Assembly (NCBI GenBank): GCA_054601695.1
Contig: BAAHQB010000001.1
Span: 1,922,001 to 1,986,000 of the forward strand
DNA length: 64,000 nt
Direction of reading: 5' to 3'
DNA from: Amorphochlora amoebiformis
Lineage: Eukaryota; Cercozoa; Chlorarachniophyceae
The notes beneath the pieces are model-generated. The model was given only the letters and a program-made list of their open reading frames with translations, had not been told where the DNA came from and made no database searches. Both the position numbers and the translations under genes were made by a program. Shown in pieces: positions 14,606 to 27,888 of this stretch (positions are counted from its first letter, which is position 1; the number at the start of each line of letters is the position of its first letter).

Positions 14606-15906
14606 TGTGTCACGCTAATACATCCACCCATATTGCAAATACACACTGTAATGAAGACAAATTTAGCCCTCTCACTAACTTGCTTTCTCCTCAGCCTCTG
14701 GAAAGCCTTCGTGTCTGTGCGCATTGAGGCTCTCAAGCTTGCCTTTCGCCCCAAGCATGCTATACACTCTGCAATTAGGATGAGGAATAGGATGAGGATT
14801 CGTGCTGGTTAAGATTGGGGATAGGGTTAGTTTTAAGGCTAACAGGATTTCTGAATTAGGGGTTAAATAAGTAAGGTTAAAACAAAGGAAGGTTACGCAG
14901 GGTAATAAGGTTACGGTTTCGGTTTGAATTAGGGTAATGTTACTTGTAAAACGTGTAGCCATCGCCTGGGTAATCCCCAAACCCCCAAGAAGGAAGGAAA
15001 AAAAAAAAAAGATTAAAAGATGAATTTGGAAGAGAGAGCACGTGAGAGAGCGTGAGAAAGCGTGAAAGAGAGCAAGAGCTCGCGAGAGTAATTAAGAGAT
15101 AAAAGGTGGGATCCTACCCATAATATGTGACATTGATACGATCAAAGCGAATCGCTTCTCAGGCTGCTTGAAGTCGCGGACGAGCGAAACGCGAAACATA
15201 CGCTGGTTTGTTCCAACGAGAGAAGTACCAATTGGAACGATAACCTGAGAAGAAATCGAAGCTTATAGTGCTACGTTTACCACTGGCAGTGTGCTCATTT
15301 TCACACTTTTCCATTTCAGGTTTTATAGTTTTGTTATATATCCAATCCTAATCCTGATCCACACCTTTGCCAGAATATCAGGGAAGTCTGGGAGCTTAGT
15401 ATCCACACTTACCTTCACCTGATGTTGCATTTAAGGATATATGTGTATATAATAGATGTATAAATATAAACATATAGGTGTAAATATACACACACGTATA
15501 CATACACGGAAATGTTATACAAACATGTAAATGCATACTAAATTATACACGGAAATTAGAAATACCTCATTGTGATCTAACACTCCAAACAATCCTTTCA
15601 ATCCTTTCAATCCTTTTTCCTCCCCGTACACAATACAGTTCTCCCCTTTCACCTTAGATTAGGTTTTGTTAACAGCTTTATCAAGAGCTGGTTGGACTCT
15701 AGGTTGGTGCTGGGCTCAGAGCTAATAGATGCATACGTATTTATTATACATAATATATATATATATATATATACATAAATACATATATATATATACATAT
15801 ATGTACATATATATATATATATATATATATGTTATGCATATTGATATGTAAATGTATTATATATATATGTATATATATATATAATATATATATATATTAT
15901 ATATAC

Positions 15907-15937
<31 letters not shown>

Positions 15938-16095
15938 ACATATATTTATATATATATATATGTATATAATGGAATATATATTGAACATGCATGAAAACAT
16001 ATTTTTGAACATACAATTTTACAAATGTATATTTAAAGATTTATATATATTATATGTGTGTAAATACATGTGAATATTAAAATTGTAAATAAATC

Positions 16096-16136
<41 letters not shown>

Positions 16137-16700
16137 GTATATAATATATATATATATACATTATGTACAGATACATGTATATATATATATATTATATACT
16201 GTAAAAGATACAGAAATAAAATTGCATTTTGCATGAATGTAAACAAGACATGCATCCACAAAACATTTGTATAACTTACAAACCTTGACCAGCCTTCCTC
16301 TTAACCATGGATTCGCCTTCAAAACGTCCAAAACTCTTCCCTTCACCCATTCTTCCCTCATCTATGCATAGATATAAATACGATGTGTATTCGCGAATAT
16401 TCATCACGTACAACCCCAAGAGCCCAGAACACATCCGGTTGACAACCTGAACCATATTCACATACACATACCTACCTCGCCCTCGAAGAACGTAACTGTT
16501 GTCGACGACTGAACGTCCATAAGAATAAATCCTTTCTCCTTAGAATGCAGCGTCAAAGAGACGAGTTTTTCCTCGCCGAGAGAAGGCTTTCTCTTCCTCG
16601 GGAGGCACATCATGCCCGCTGCGAGGACCCCGATAGCCCCAATGGCCCCGACGGAGGCAGCGAGCGTTGTGGCAGCAACAGAGTCTTTTGGATTGGACAT
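10810..16700 (-). CDS. Gene B: BAHD/CAT-type acyltransferase-like protein with N-terminal membrane anchor
   Basis: Exons from the 5' end: 16476-16700, 16408-16446, 16284-16361, 15566-15652, 15365-15418, 15118-15244, 14944-14965, 14680-14768, 14410-14468, 14078-14192, 13340-13425, 12451-12543, 11938-12056, 11647-11689, 10810-10917. All junctions keep phase, giving about 448 residues. The start is MSNPKDSV, followed by a hydrophobic Ala/Gly-rich anchor at residues 9-32 and then RKRK, which suggests a type II membrane protein. Family marks: NPWLRGRLV (exon 3), the catalytic-type SHIMGDG (HxxxD) formed by joining exons 6 and 7, [17 protein letters not shown] followed by ALNLRNRV and YAGNY (exons 11-12), and [15 protein letters not shown] (exons 13-14), the place where plant BAHD enzymes carry DFGWG. 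The His of HxxxD is the general base in this superfamily; the acyl donor and acceptor cannot be told. The last exon is not settled: a phase-0 continuation may start near 10621 (minus strand LVNANENK), with low confidence. Confidence 0.85.
12366..12450 (-). repeat. Tandem 27-bp repeat beginning at a splice donor of gene B
   Basis: Read on the minus strand, three units of TATGGAATATATTTATATATTATC start exactly at the donor of exon 12451-12543 (CAG|GTATGG). The donor bases are thus part of the repeated unit. Confidence 0.8.
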
Positions 16701-16961
16701 GTTTGCTACGTGACGTTTTGGATTGTGCCTCAGCGAATCAGGATGATGTGCTTTGGTTCCGGAGCGAACCAAGATGAGCGGCGGACGGAGTACTTCTGGG
16801 TTCCGTCGGAACTCAGGGCAGGACACGTGTGATCTCTTCTGGAAATTTCTTGAGATATAAGCATATCTTGATATTAGATATGTCACACATGACTACCGCT
16901 GATTAAGTCCACGTGCGCCTCCCCCCCCCCTTTTCTTCCAACGCCCCTGTAAGGCGGAAAA
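16701..16961. promoter_or_regulatory. Divergent intergenic region upstream of gene B
   Basis: The 261 bp between the start of gene B (minus) and the anchor-like exon at 16962 (plus) are free of long TA arrays, moderately GC-rich, and contain a run of C at 16919-16930. This is the expected site of the gene B promoter. No core elements are identifiable by eye. Confidence 0.4.
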
Positions 16962-17051
16962 ATGAGCCGATTTTTACCCTCGGTACCACCTCTAGCGGTT
17001 CGAGTGGTTTTTTACGCGATCGTATCGATTTTGGTGCTCAAATGGGACCAG
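16962..17051 (+). CDS. Candidate first exon (membrane anchor), possibly of gene C
   Basis: The exon reads MSRFLPSVPPLAVRVVFYAI and continues with VSILVLKWDQ, then CAG|GTATCA. It encodes a Pro-containing N-terminus and a hydrophobic helix typical of a signal anchor. Its ATG lies 261 bp from the divergent start of gene B. The exon ends in phase 0, while the next exon I trust on this strand (18563-18604) needs phase 2, so at least one exon is missing or this exon belongs to something else. Translation stays open past the donor into low-complexity sequence. Confidence 0.4.
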
Positions 17052-17260
17052 GTATCACTGAATTTTTCGGAAGATCGATATGATCAGGTCGTTTTGGAGG
17101 GGGGTTGGGGAGCCAACTTGGGGGGGGGGTTGCGTCTTGATGAAGGAATGGGGGTTGAGGGGAGGGACTGCAAGATTGGTGTGATTTTGATTGGGTATCT
17201 AATATCTTCCCGCTCTCTTTGTGTCTGTGTGTGTGAGACGTACATTTTTATTTTGATATA

Positions 17261-17303
<43 letters not shown>

Positions 17304-17370
17304 ATATATAGTGTATGTATACATATACATATACATATATATATATATATATTGTATGTATATATTATAT

Positions 17371-17422
<52 letters not shown>

Positions 17423-17629
17423 GCAGATATATATTCATGTACATATACATGTATATATGTGTATATATATATATACTATATATATATATATATTATTATT
17501 AAAAAACATGTTAAAAGGTTTACTTCAGTTAATAATACATACATACAATATATATATATATATATACATATGGTGGTGGTAACCTACTCTTTGATCAGAG
17601 TTGTGGTATCAATCAAGACAGAAGGGAAT

Positions 17630-17844
17630 TTACTTACTGCCAAGAATTTGATTCACTTTGCTGAGTTTCAATATCAACTAAGGCAGAAATTGCCCAAAGA
17701 TTGAATTATACTCATATACAAATTTGAATGAAATACGTTTGCCGCGTATTCCATATTCCCACTTACCTCAGCGAAAGGAGTGATCAAATATTGAACAAGT
17801 CCAAACACTAGTGAGGCAAGCAAGTGATAGATACCGTTCATCAT
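17630..17844 (-). CDS. Gene D: small hydrophobic protein, two exons
   Basis: Exon 1 is 17767-17844 (26 codons from a double ATG) and exon 2 is 17630-17677 with a TAA stop, giving 41 residues. The donor is a strong GAG|GTAAGT and the acceptor follows a pyrimidine-rich stretch ending TGCCTTAG. The protein has one clear hydrophobic segment ([18 protein letters not shown]) followed by an amphipathic, Lys-containing tail ([15 protein letters not shown]). I do not recognise it. It may be a complete small membrane protein, or the last exons of a longer protein: an AG stands just upstream of the ATG after a run of A. It lies on the opposite strand inside what would be the first intron of gene C if exon 16962-17051 belongs to C. 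The opposite strand is also open across exon 2, so the call is moderate. Confidence 0.5.
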
Positions 17845-18451
17845 ATCAATTCTTTTTTTTTTTTTTTTTAAACGGCATCCCACCCCACCCGTCGCTTGTA
17901 GGTATCTATCTGAATTGAGATTCCTCCGACAATTAAGTCATCATAGGATTAGTCCCGACAAGCGACAGTTGTATATATTTTCTTAAGCGACATATACCAG
18001 GCCCCAATCTACCAGACCATTTTTGGGATATCAAGATAAATCCCCTAATACCCATACATTTCCCAAGGGAAATATGGCCTGGACATATACATATACATAT
18101 ATATATATATATATATATGTCTATACATATCTGTATTTAAAAAAAGGATATATCTATGAATACATATTATATATATATATATATATATTAAATATATATA
18201 CACATATATATATATATATGCATACGTAAATGTTCGAATATATATATATATATAATATATATATATATATATGCGAATGTATTTGTCTATTTATGTGTGT
18301 ATAAACAGTAGTATTTTTAGTGTTTGAATTTGAATTTTTTTTTTTCTCTCTCTCTCTCCATATCTCTTCCGCTCTCTTCTCCCTCTATCTCTCCCTCTCT
18401 CTTAAAACTTTGAATACAAATATGCATTACAACTAGAAAATTAATCATTAC

Positions 18452-18487
<36 letters not shown>

Positions 18488-18562
18488 AATTAGTATTTAT
18501 TATACGTATACATATGTATGCATATGTACATGAGAGTTACACAAAGGTTTGAATTGTTTTAG

Positions 18563-18702
18563 GAAGAGTGATTTGGGAGATAAAGGCCAGTTGTATGCCA
18601 ACAGGTAAGTGTGTTACGTTCTATTGTAGTCATATCAAAACGCATACTTGAATAATACATTTGAATCCATCTGTATATATGTGTTGTTTGTGTATGTTTG
18701 TC

Positions 18703-18748
<46 letters not shown>

Positions 18749-18783
18749 TATTATATATACTATATATATATATATAATATAAA

Positions 18784-18821
<38 letters not shown>

Positions 18822-19147
18822 AATATATGCATTATATATACTTGACACTAAATAGTTAAATAAATACAAATATACATATATATATATATATAATATATAT
18901 ATATATATACAATATATATATATATAATGTAAATATATCCTTAACCAAACATAATATTTTCTTATATGTAACATATATAATGCATAATTTCGTTACGTAT
19001 ATATATATATATATATGTAGATATACTTATATATATATGTATATATGTGTACATATATATGAATATACATACATTTCTGATTATATGTATGTAAATATAT
19101 GTATAATATATATAATATATCTATATATATATATATATATGTAGATA

Positions 19148-19180
<33 letters not shown>

Positions 19181-19237
19181 TAATATACATCCATACATAT
19201 ATATTATACACACATGTATATATATATTTACGCATAC

Positions 19238-19281
<44 letters not shown>

Positions 19282-20166
19282 ATGTATAACATATGTATAC
19301 ATATGTATATGTGTATGTGTGTATATGTATATATATATGTGTGTATGTAAATATACTGCACAATGCGTATATTCTTTATCATATACATATACATACATCT
19401 AAGATATATATATATATACACACACATATATATACATATATATTATATATGTACATGTACATGTATAAATACATATACATACAATCAACAAAAAACAGAA
19501 TCAACCAAACCCTCTCCTCTCTCTCCACTTCTCCCAAATAGTACCCTAACCTTAACCCTAACCCTAACCCTAACCCTAACCCTAACCCTAACCCTAACCC
19601 TAACTTTCATTCCAACTCCTAACCCACATACATCGCAAATCCTAACCCTAACCCTAACCCCAACCCTAATCTTAAACCGAGATAATGGTCCTCCGACTAA
19701 GATATGCCGAATAATCTGATCTGATAATCTCAACCCAGTAAAATAACGGTTAACGCGTACATTTCTTCGAATTTTCCGAGAGATGAATGCAAGAAGCCTA
19801 TACATTCAGTTTCTCTGCAGGTCGTGTATCTCTCTCTGTGTGTGTGTATGTATTGGTACGCATGTTCGTGTGTTTGTATGTATATTTAGGTGTGTGTGTG
19901 TGTGTATATATATCGCTTGGGTATGCATAATTACACCGAAAACCCAACCCTAACCCTAACCCTAACCCTAACCCTAACCCTAACCCTAACCCTAACCCTA
20001 ACCCTAACCCTAACCTAAACAGACAATAGCCGACACAATAAAGTCATACATAAAAGGTACATAAACTAGCCGAATTCACAGCCCTAGCCCTATATATATA
20101 TATATACACATATATACATACATGTACATGTATACACATATACATATAAAAATATATATGTATTTC

Positions 20167-20197
<31 letters not shown>

Positions 20198-20593
20198 ATG
20201 TATATTATATATATATATATATTATATATATGTGTATATATTGTGTGCGTGCGTAACCCACCATAACCATAATCGTAAATTAACCCTAGCCCTAACCCTA
20301 ACCCTAATCCTAACCCTAAACCTAACCCTAACCCTAACCCTAACCCTAACCCTAACCCTAAACCTAACCCTAACCCTAGGAATAGTTCTCACAGATAGTA
20401 CTCCGCAGGAGATTAACTATTGCTTTAATAAGTCTAGGTGGGTAATATATATGCATCTATATATTATGTTTGAATATGTATATATTATATATGAATATGT
20501 ATATATTATGTATGTATTACGTATGAATATTAACATATATGTATAAATAAATATATATATATATATGTATATGTGTGTGTGTGTATGTTATAG

Positions 20594-20631
<38 letters not shown>

Positions 20632-20688
20632 GTATACGTATATGTGTGTCAGTTTCTGCCGGTATTGGGTATGCGGATACAGTATGAG

Positions 20689-20740
<52 letters not shown>

Positions 20741-21056
20741 ATATACATATTCTATTTATACATTGTAAATATATACTATATATACTATACATAAATGTAT
20801 ATATATATATATATGTATATGTGTGTACATATTACAGGATGTGTATATGGACATATGCAAATGTGTATATGTTCTCTGTATATATTTAAATCTATACATA
20901 TATATATATATATATGTACATATATATATATATATGTATATATATTATATACACATATCCATACATAACAAAGCTATAAATATCCCCATACTTTCTAAAA
21001 CTAATCTTAAGAAAAAAATGTAGTTAGAATCCGATATATAGTACATAAACTTAGAA

Positions 21057-21091
<35 letters not shown>

Positions 21092-21173
21092 CGCCCAAAT
21101 ATATCCTTTTTCCCACCCATAGGGTACCCAATGATACTATTCTCCACAGATCCAGATCGTTACCCAAGTAACC

Positions 21174-21214
<41 letters not shown>

Positions 21215-22053
21215 CCGAGTCAATGGTCCTAGGACTAAGACATGCTGAATAATCTGATCCTAGCTCTAACCATAACCCTAACTCTGGCCCGACCCTTACC
21301 CTAACCTAATCCCAGCCTAAACCTAACCCTAACCTGTGACCTAATCCTAATTTTAACCCTAGCCATAACCCTAAACCTAACCCTAATCATATTTCTAATC
21401 CTAACCTAAACTCTAACCATAACCCTAACTTTAACCTTAACCCTACACCCAACCCTAACCCTGACTGTAATCACACTAACCCTAACCCTAACCCTAATCC
21501 CCAGCTAACCCTAATCCTAACACCCTAACCCTAACTCTAACTCTAAACCAAAACCTCAACCCTAACCCTAACCCTAACCCTAGCCTAATACTAACCCAAA
21601 CGCCAACCCTAACCCTAACCCTAACCCTAACCCTAACCCTAACCCTAACCCTAACCCTAACCCTAACCCTAACCCTAGGATTCCGGGACTAGAGAACTTA
21701 CTGAAGACAACCCGGGGTATACTATAGAGTATTATTAGAATATATAGTATGTAAGTATATAAGTATATATATTTATTTGTGAAGTAAGTTAGGGTTAGGG
21801 TTAGGGTTAGGGTTAGGGTTAGAGTTAGGGTTAGGGTTAGGGTTAGGGTTAGGGTTAGGGTTAGGGTTAGGGTTAGGGTTATATAATATTATATACATGA
21901 GTATACTTTTACAATACATATGTATATTATATATATATATATATATATGTACTGCAATCTAACTTTGCACCATACGCTTGGCAAGGCTACACGCGGTACA
22001 CAGTTGCATACCTGTAAGTCCCACTTGAGGCAAGTAAACACCCTCCAGATCTG

Positions 22054-22097
<44 letters not shown>

Positions 22098-22165
22098 ATG
22101 TATATATATATATTGTATATGCACAAATGTACCATACATATACTCTTATATATATTATATATATC

Positions 22166-22201
<36 letters not shown>

Positions 22202-23814
22202 TATGTATACGTATGTAGGCCTTAGAGCCGACGCAGGCTCAGGCCCCCAATGGTGATAACAATTCCAAACCTCTAAAACTCAACCCTAACCCTAACCCTA
22301 ACCCTAACCCTAACCCTCCCCTAACCCTAACCCTAACCCTCCCCTCACCCTAACCCTAACCGTCCCTTAACCCTAACCCTAACCCTAGCCCTAACCCAAC
22401 CCTAAACTCTAACCTACTCAAACCCTAAGGTTTCGCCTAAAGTACGCCTGGGACTATCTGGAAGAAAGGTTAAATCCAACCCTAACCCTAACCCTTAACC
22501 CCAACCCCGACCCTAACGTCCTAACCTTCACCGTACCCTAACCCTAACCCTAACCCTAACCCTAACCCTAATCCTAACCCTAACAAACCCGTAGGGAGAT
22601 TGTGCAGGGCATAAGCTATGACGTTGTTCTCAAGCTACGGTTACTTAGGACAAGAAAAGAGGGGGGGGGGCAGTAACAAAAGAGGAGAAGGGGGGGGGTT
22701 TCGGAACAGTAACAAAAGAGGAGAAAGGGGCGGGGGGGGAGAAAGAGTATGAAAGAATATGTATATATATATATATATATTATATATATATATATATATT
22801 ATATATATTTATCTAGAAATATATGTATATATATATATATATATATGTACCCCCAGTCCCAGCTACATTCTAACTCTAATCCTGTAACACTAACCCTAGC
22901 CCTAATAACCCTAACTCTAACCCTAACCCCAACCCTAACTACACCCTAACCCTAACCCTAACCCTGATTTTGCCTAAATCTAACCCTAATTTGAATTTCA
23001 AAGTCTAGATGAAACTCCTCAACCGCTGTCTTCAACGGTTATGTGTGATATAGTGGTCGACTCTAGAAAGGGTATCATTGTTCCTGACTTCGCGTGTGTG
23101 TGTATATGTCTTCTTCTCCTCTGTCTGTCTCTTCTTTTTGCGATATTTTTTTTTTTTTAATTTTTTTTTTTTTTTTTTTTTTCGGGGGTAAATATTCTTT
23201 TTTTTTTTCTGACGTTTTTTTTTTTTTTTTTGACTGTGTTTTTGCCCTTGTTTTTCTTTCTTTTTTTTTTTGGCGGTTCTTTTTTTTTTTTTGGCTTTTC
23301 TTTTTTTCATTTTATAGATATTTATATACATGTAAAATATATCTAGATATATTTATACATATATATATATATATTTATACATATATATATATATAACCTC
23401 CAAGGTTTAAAACCGAGGGCTCTTTATGCCATGAGCGACCATGCATTTTGGGGTCCGCGAAATATTTTTAAAATATCGGCGAAAATTTCTGATAATCTGA
23501 GCTGGTTTCTGCACAAGTACAAGAGATCTGGGTTATATATTTTACTATATATATACATATATATATATATATATAATATATATATATATATGTTAATAGT
23601 ATACATATATAAATGTGTAGGTATACAAAACCTACTTGTGGTGAAACATGTAAGTGTATTGTGTGTACGTATATATGGATGTATATATATATATATATAT
23701 ACATATATATATGTATATACACCTACATATTATATGTACGTATATGAATATATGTATAATGATATATTATATATACATCGGGCATACATACATACACTTT
23801 GGTATATAACTTTG

Positions 23815-23863
<49 letters not shown>

Positions 23864-24179
23864 CATAAATGTTGTACATGTTATAAAATACAGGAGCAGA
23901 CATAAATATATATATATATACATATATACATATATATATAGGGTATTATATATGTGTGTACGTATATATTGCACATATTACATTATAATATATATATATA
24001 TATATATATACATTATATATAAATTAACTTTCTACTCATAATGTAATTATACATAATACATATATATATATATATATAATATGTAGTATATATAGAAGTA
24101 GACAATTTTGTCGTATTAGAGGTAGTACTCTCCCTCAGCGCATATATATATATATATATATATACATCTATATATATAC

Positions 24180-24214
<35 letters not shown>

Positions 24215-24300
24215 GGAGTCGACCCTTTGGTGTATCAGCATTATTACGCTCTTTCCTTAGCGCACATCCATGGACCTTTCAGAAGTTTCCCAAGTAAACT

Positions 24301-24354
<54 letters not shown>

Positions 24355-24531
24355 TATATGTGTATATATGTATATATGTATATATATATGTATAATATAT
24401 ATATCTGTATATATGATTGTGTACACGTGCGCACATCCATGGACCTTTCAGAAGTTTCCCAAGTAAACTATACATACATATATATATATATATATATACG
24501 TATATATATATATGTATATTATATCTGTGTA

Positions 24532-24563
<32 letters not shown>

Positions 24564-24637
24564 TCTGTATATGTTATTGTGTATACGTGCACACATCCAT
24601 GGACCTTTCAGAAGTTCCTAAGTAAACTATACATATT

Positions 24638-24675
<38 letters not shown>

Positions 24676-24781
24676 GTATGTATATATATATATGTATATT
24701 CGTATATATATATATAAATATATCTGTATATGGTTGTGTATACGTATGTTGTACAAATGCGTACATCTGTTGGTATTATAC

Positions 24782-24843
<62 letters not shown>

Positions 24844-24990
24844 TTATATATTCCATATATGTCTGTGTCTATTATGTATTCTAATACATACATATAATAT
24901 GTACAATACATACAAATATATACATATAATATATACACATAGTTAACAAATATGTACACATACATACAGAGATCTCTCACATACGTAAAC

Positions 24991-25025
<35 letters not shown>

Positions 25026-25192
25026 TATATATATAAATATATAATGTAAATATAATACACATAACTATAAATTAGGTACTGGTACAAGAATAAGCTTGCT
25101 ACCCTTTGGGTTCCGGATACCCGAGAAAATAAAAATTCGGAACCCTGGACCTCCGAAACCATCATTAAAGGTAATAGATACAATACAACAAC

Positions 25193-25237
<45 letters not shown>

Positions 25238-25309
25238 AAAACAAAAATTCGGAATCGAGGACCTCCGAAACCGTTATTAAAGGTAATAGATACAGTACAA
25301 CAACATATA

Positions 25310-25366
<57 letters not shown>

Positions 25367-26182
25367 ATATATATATACATACAGCATACAATATATATAT
25401 ACAATAGGCATCAAATACTTATATTGCCAGAATAAAACCTATATCACCCCCGGTAACCCTAACCCTAACCCTAACCCTAACCCTAACCCTAACCCTAACC
25501 CTAACCCTAACCCTAACTGGAGTCAATGGTCCTTGGACTGACGCATGCTAAATAATCTGATCCTAACCCTAACCCTAACCCTAACCCTAACCCTAACCCT
25601 AACCCTAACTCTAACTGGTCGTTCTCAGCATAATAGTCCCACTATGTGTCCGAGTGAATGCCCTAGGACTAAGATATGCTGAATAATCTAACCCTAACCC
25701 TAAACCTAACCCTAACCCTAACCCTAACCCTAACCCTAACCCTAACCCTAACCCTAACGACACTGTGGAGGAGTCAATGGTCTCGTGAATAATCTGATCC
25801 TGACCCTAACGTGAAGACATGCTGAATAATCTGATCCTAACCCTAACATTCAGGTGAGACTGGGGCTCCTAAAATGTTGGCGGGCCCTTTGGCAGCGGAA
25901 GGTTAGTTGTATATATATATATATATTAATTATATATATATATATATGTATATATATATGTATATGTGTGTGTATATGATATATATTTCAAAATACATAT
26001 ATATATATTATGTTTTATTTATTATATGTGTACAATGTATTGTATATATAATATATATATATATATACATACATACATATATATATATATATATGTACGT
26101 TATATATGCATAGGTATTCGTACATACACTACGTGTACTGATAATATCACTAGTCGTATTGTAGCATTACACATATATATAC

Positions 26183-26213
<31 letters not shown>

Positions 26214-26736
26214 CTATATATTATATATATATGCATATATATTGTATATATTATGTAAATTATACATCATACACAAATAAATAATAGAACCTACATATCA
26301 CACACAAATACCACTCAATAACCCTAACCCTAACCCTAACCCTAACCATAACCAAACCAACCATAATCCCATCTTAACCCTTAACCCCTAACCCTAACCC
26401 TCATCTTAACCCTTAACCTCTAACTCTAATCCTTAACCCCTTAGTGTCTAACCCTAATCCTGATCTTAACCCTTAACCTCTAACCCTAACCCTAACCCTA
26501 ACACCCTTACTCACCATAACCCTAACCCAAACCGGGTCTATGGTCCTCGGCCTGAGACATGTTGAATAATCTGATCCTAATCCTAACCCTAACCCTAACC
26601 GTAACCCTAACACTAACCCTAACCCTTACCCTAACCCTAATCCAAGTGGACCAAAAAGGAGGATTATATGCCGGCGAACCAGCTTTTATCGAGTGGAATC
26701 ACGCTCATAATATCTCCATGTGTGAGTTTGGAGGGG

Positions 26737-26792
<56 letters not shown>

Positions 26793-26848
26793 GTGTATGT
26801 GTGTGTGTGTGTACTTATATGTATGTGGATATATCAATGTATTGTTTG

Positions 26849-26891
<43 letters not shown>

Positions 26892-26948
26892 CAAATATAT
26901 AATATATATATATTATATATATATATATAAATATGTATACTGCTCCAA

Positions 26949-26984
<36 letters not shown>

Positions 26985-27115
26985 AGTATGAATATATACT
27001 CATGCGCATACTTATATATATATATATATATGTAACATACTACATATATAATATATATATATATATATATGTATACATTTATATGTGTTCATACTTATAC
27101 ATAAATACATATATA

Positions 27116-27152
<37 letters not shown>

Positions 27153-27564
27153 TGGAGCAGTATCCACATAATTATATATATATATATATCTAGAGTTTAC
27201 GTATTATATATGTAAATATCAATGTATAATACTTAAATACATACAAATATATTTATATATAATATATATATATATATATGTATGTACATGTATATACATA
27301 TATACGTATTTAAATTTATATATACATATTTATATATGCATAATATATATATATATATATATATTATATAAATAAACTATATATATATATATGTTATGTA
27401 CAAAGATATACATATATACATTTATATATCCATACTCTTCTATATATACATATATATACATATATATATTATGTACATATATATACATATATATATATAT
27501 ATGTTACAGGGTATGGAATGGCTGGAGGATAAGCGCGGGTTCAAGGGTAATGTATGTTTTCGTA

Positions 27565-27596
<32 letters not shown>

Positions 27597-27612
27597 TATC
27601 TATACTGCAATA

Positions 27613-27679
<67 letters not shown>

Positions 27680-27856
27680 ATGTGTGTGTGTGCATACGTA
27701 AGGATATATGTATGTATACATCGATATTTTTGTGTTTGTAGTATATGACATATATATATACCATATATAAACATATATACATATATCATCCCTATGTATA
27801 TTATGTATATCTTATATATCTATACACATATATAGAAATACTACATACACATACAT

Positions 27857-27888
<32 letters not shown>

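Noticed and set aside
17570-17704. Plus-strand frame ending [12 protein letters not shown] as a gene C exon
   Set aside because: No GT donor follows it, and the minus strand of the same stretch has an excellent acceptor, a phase-matched exon and a stop (gene D).
21168-21880. True chromosome end (telomere)
   Set aside because: The arrays are internal, lie inside introns and are flanked by coding exons on both sides; they are interstitial.
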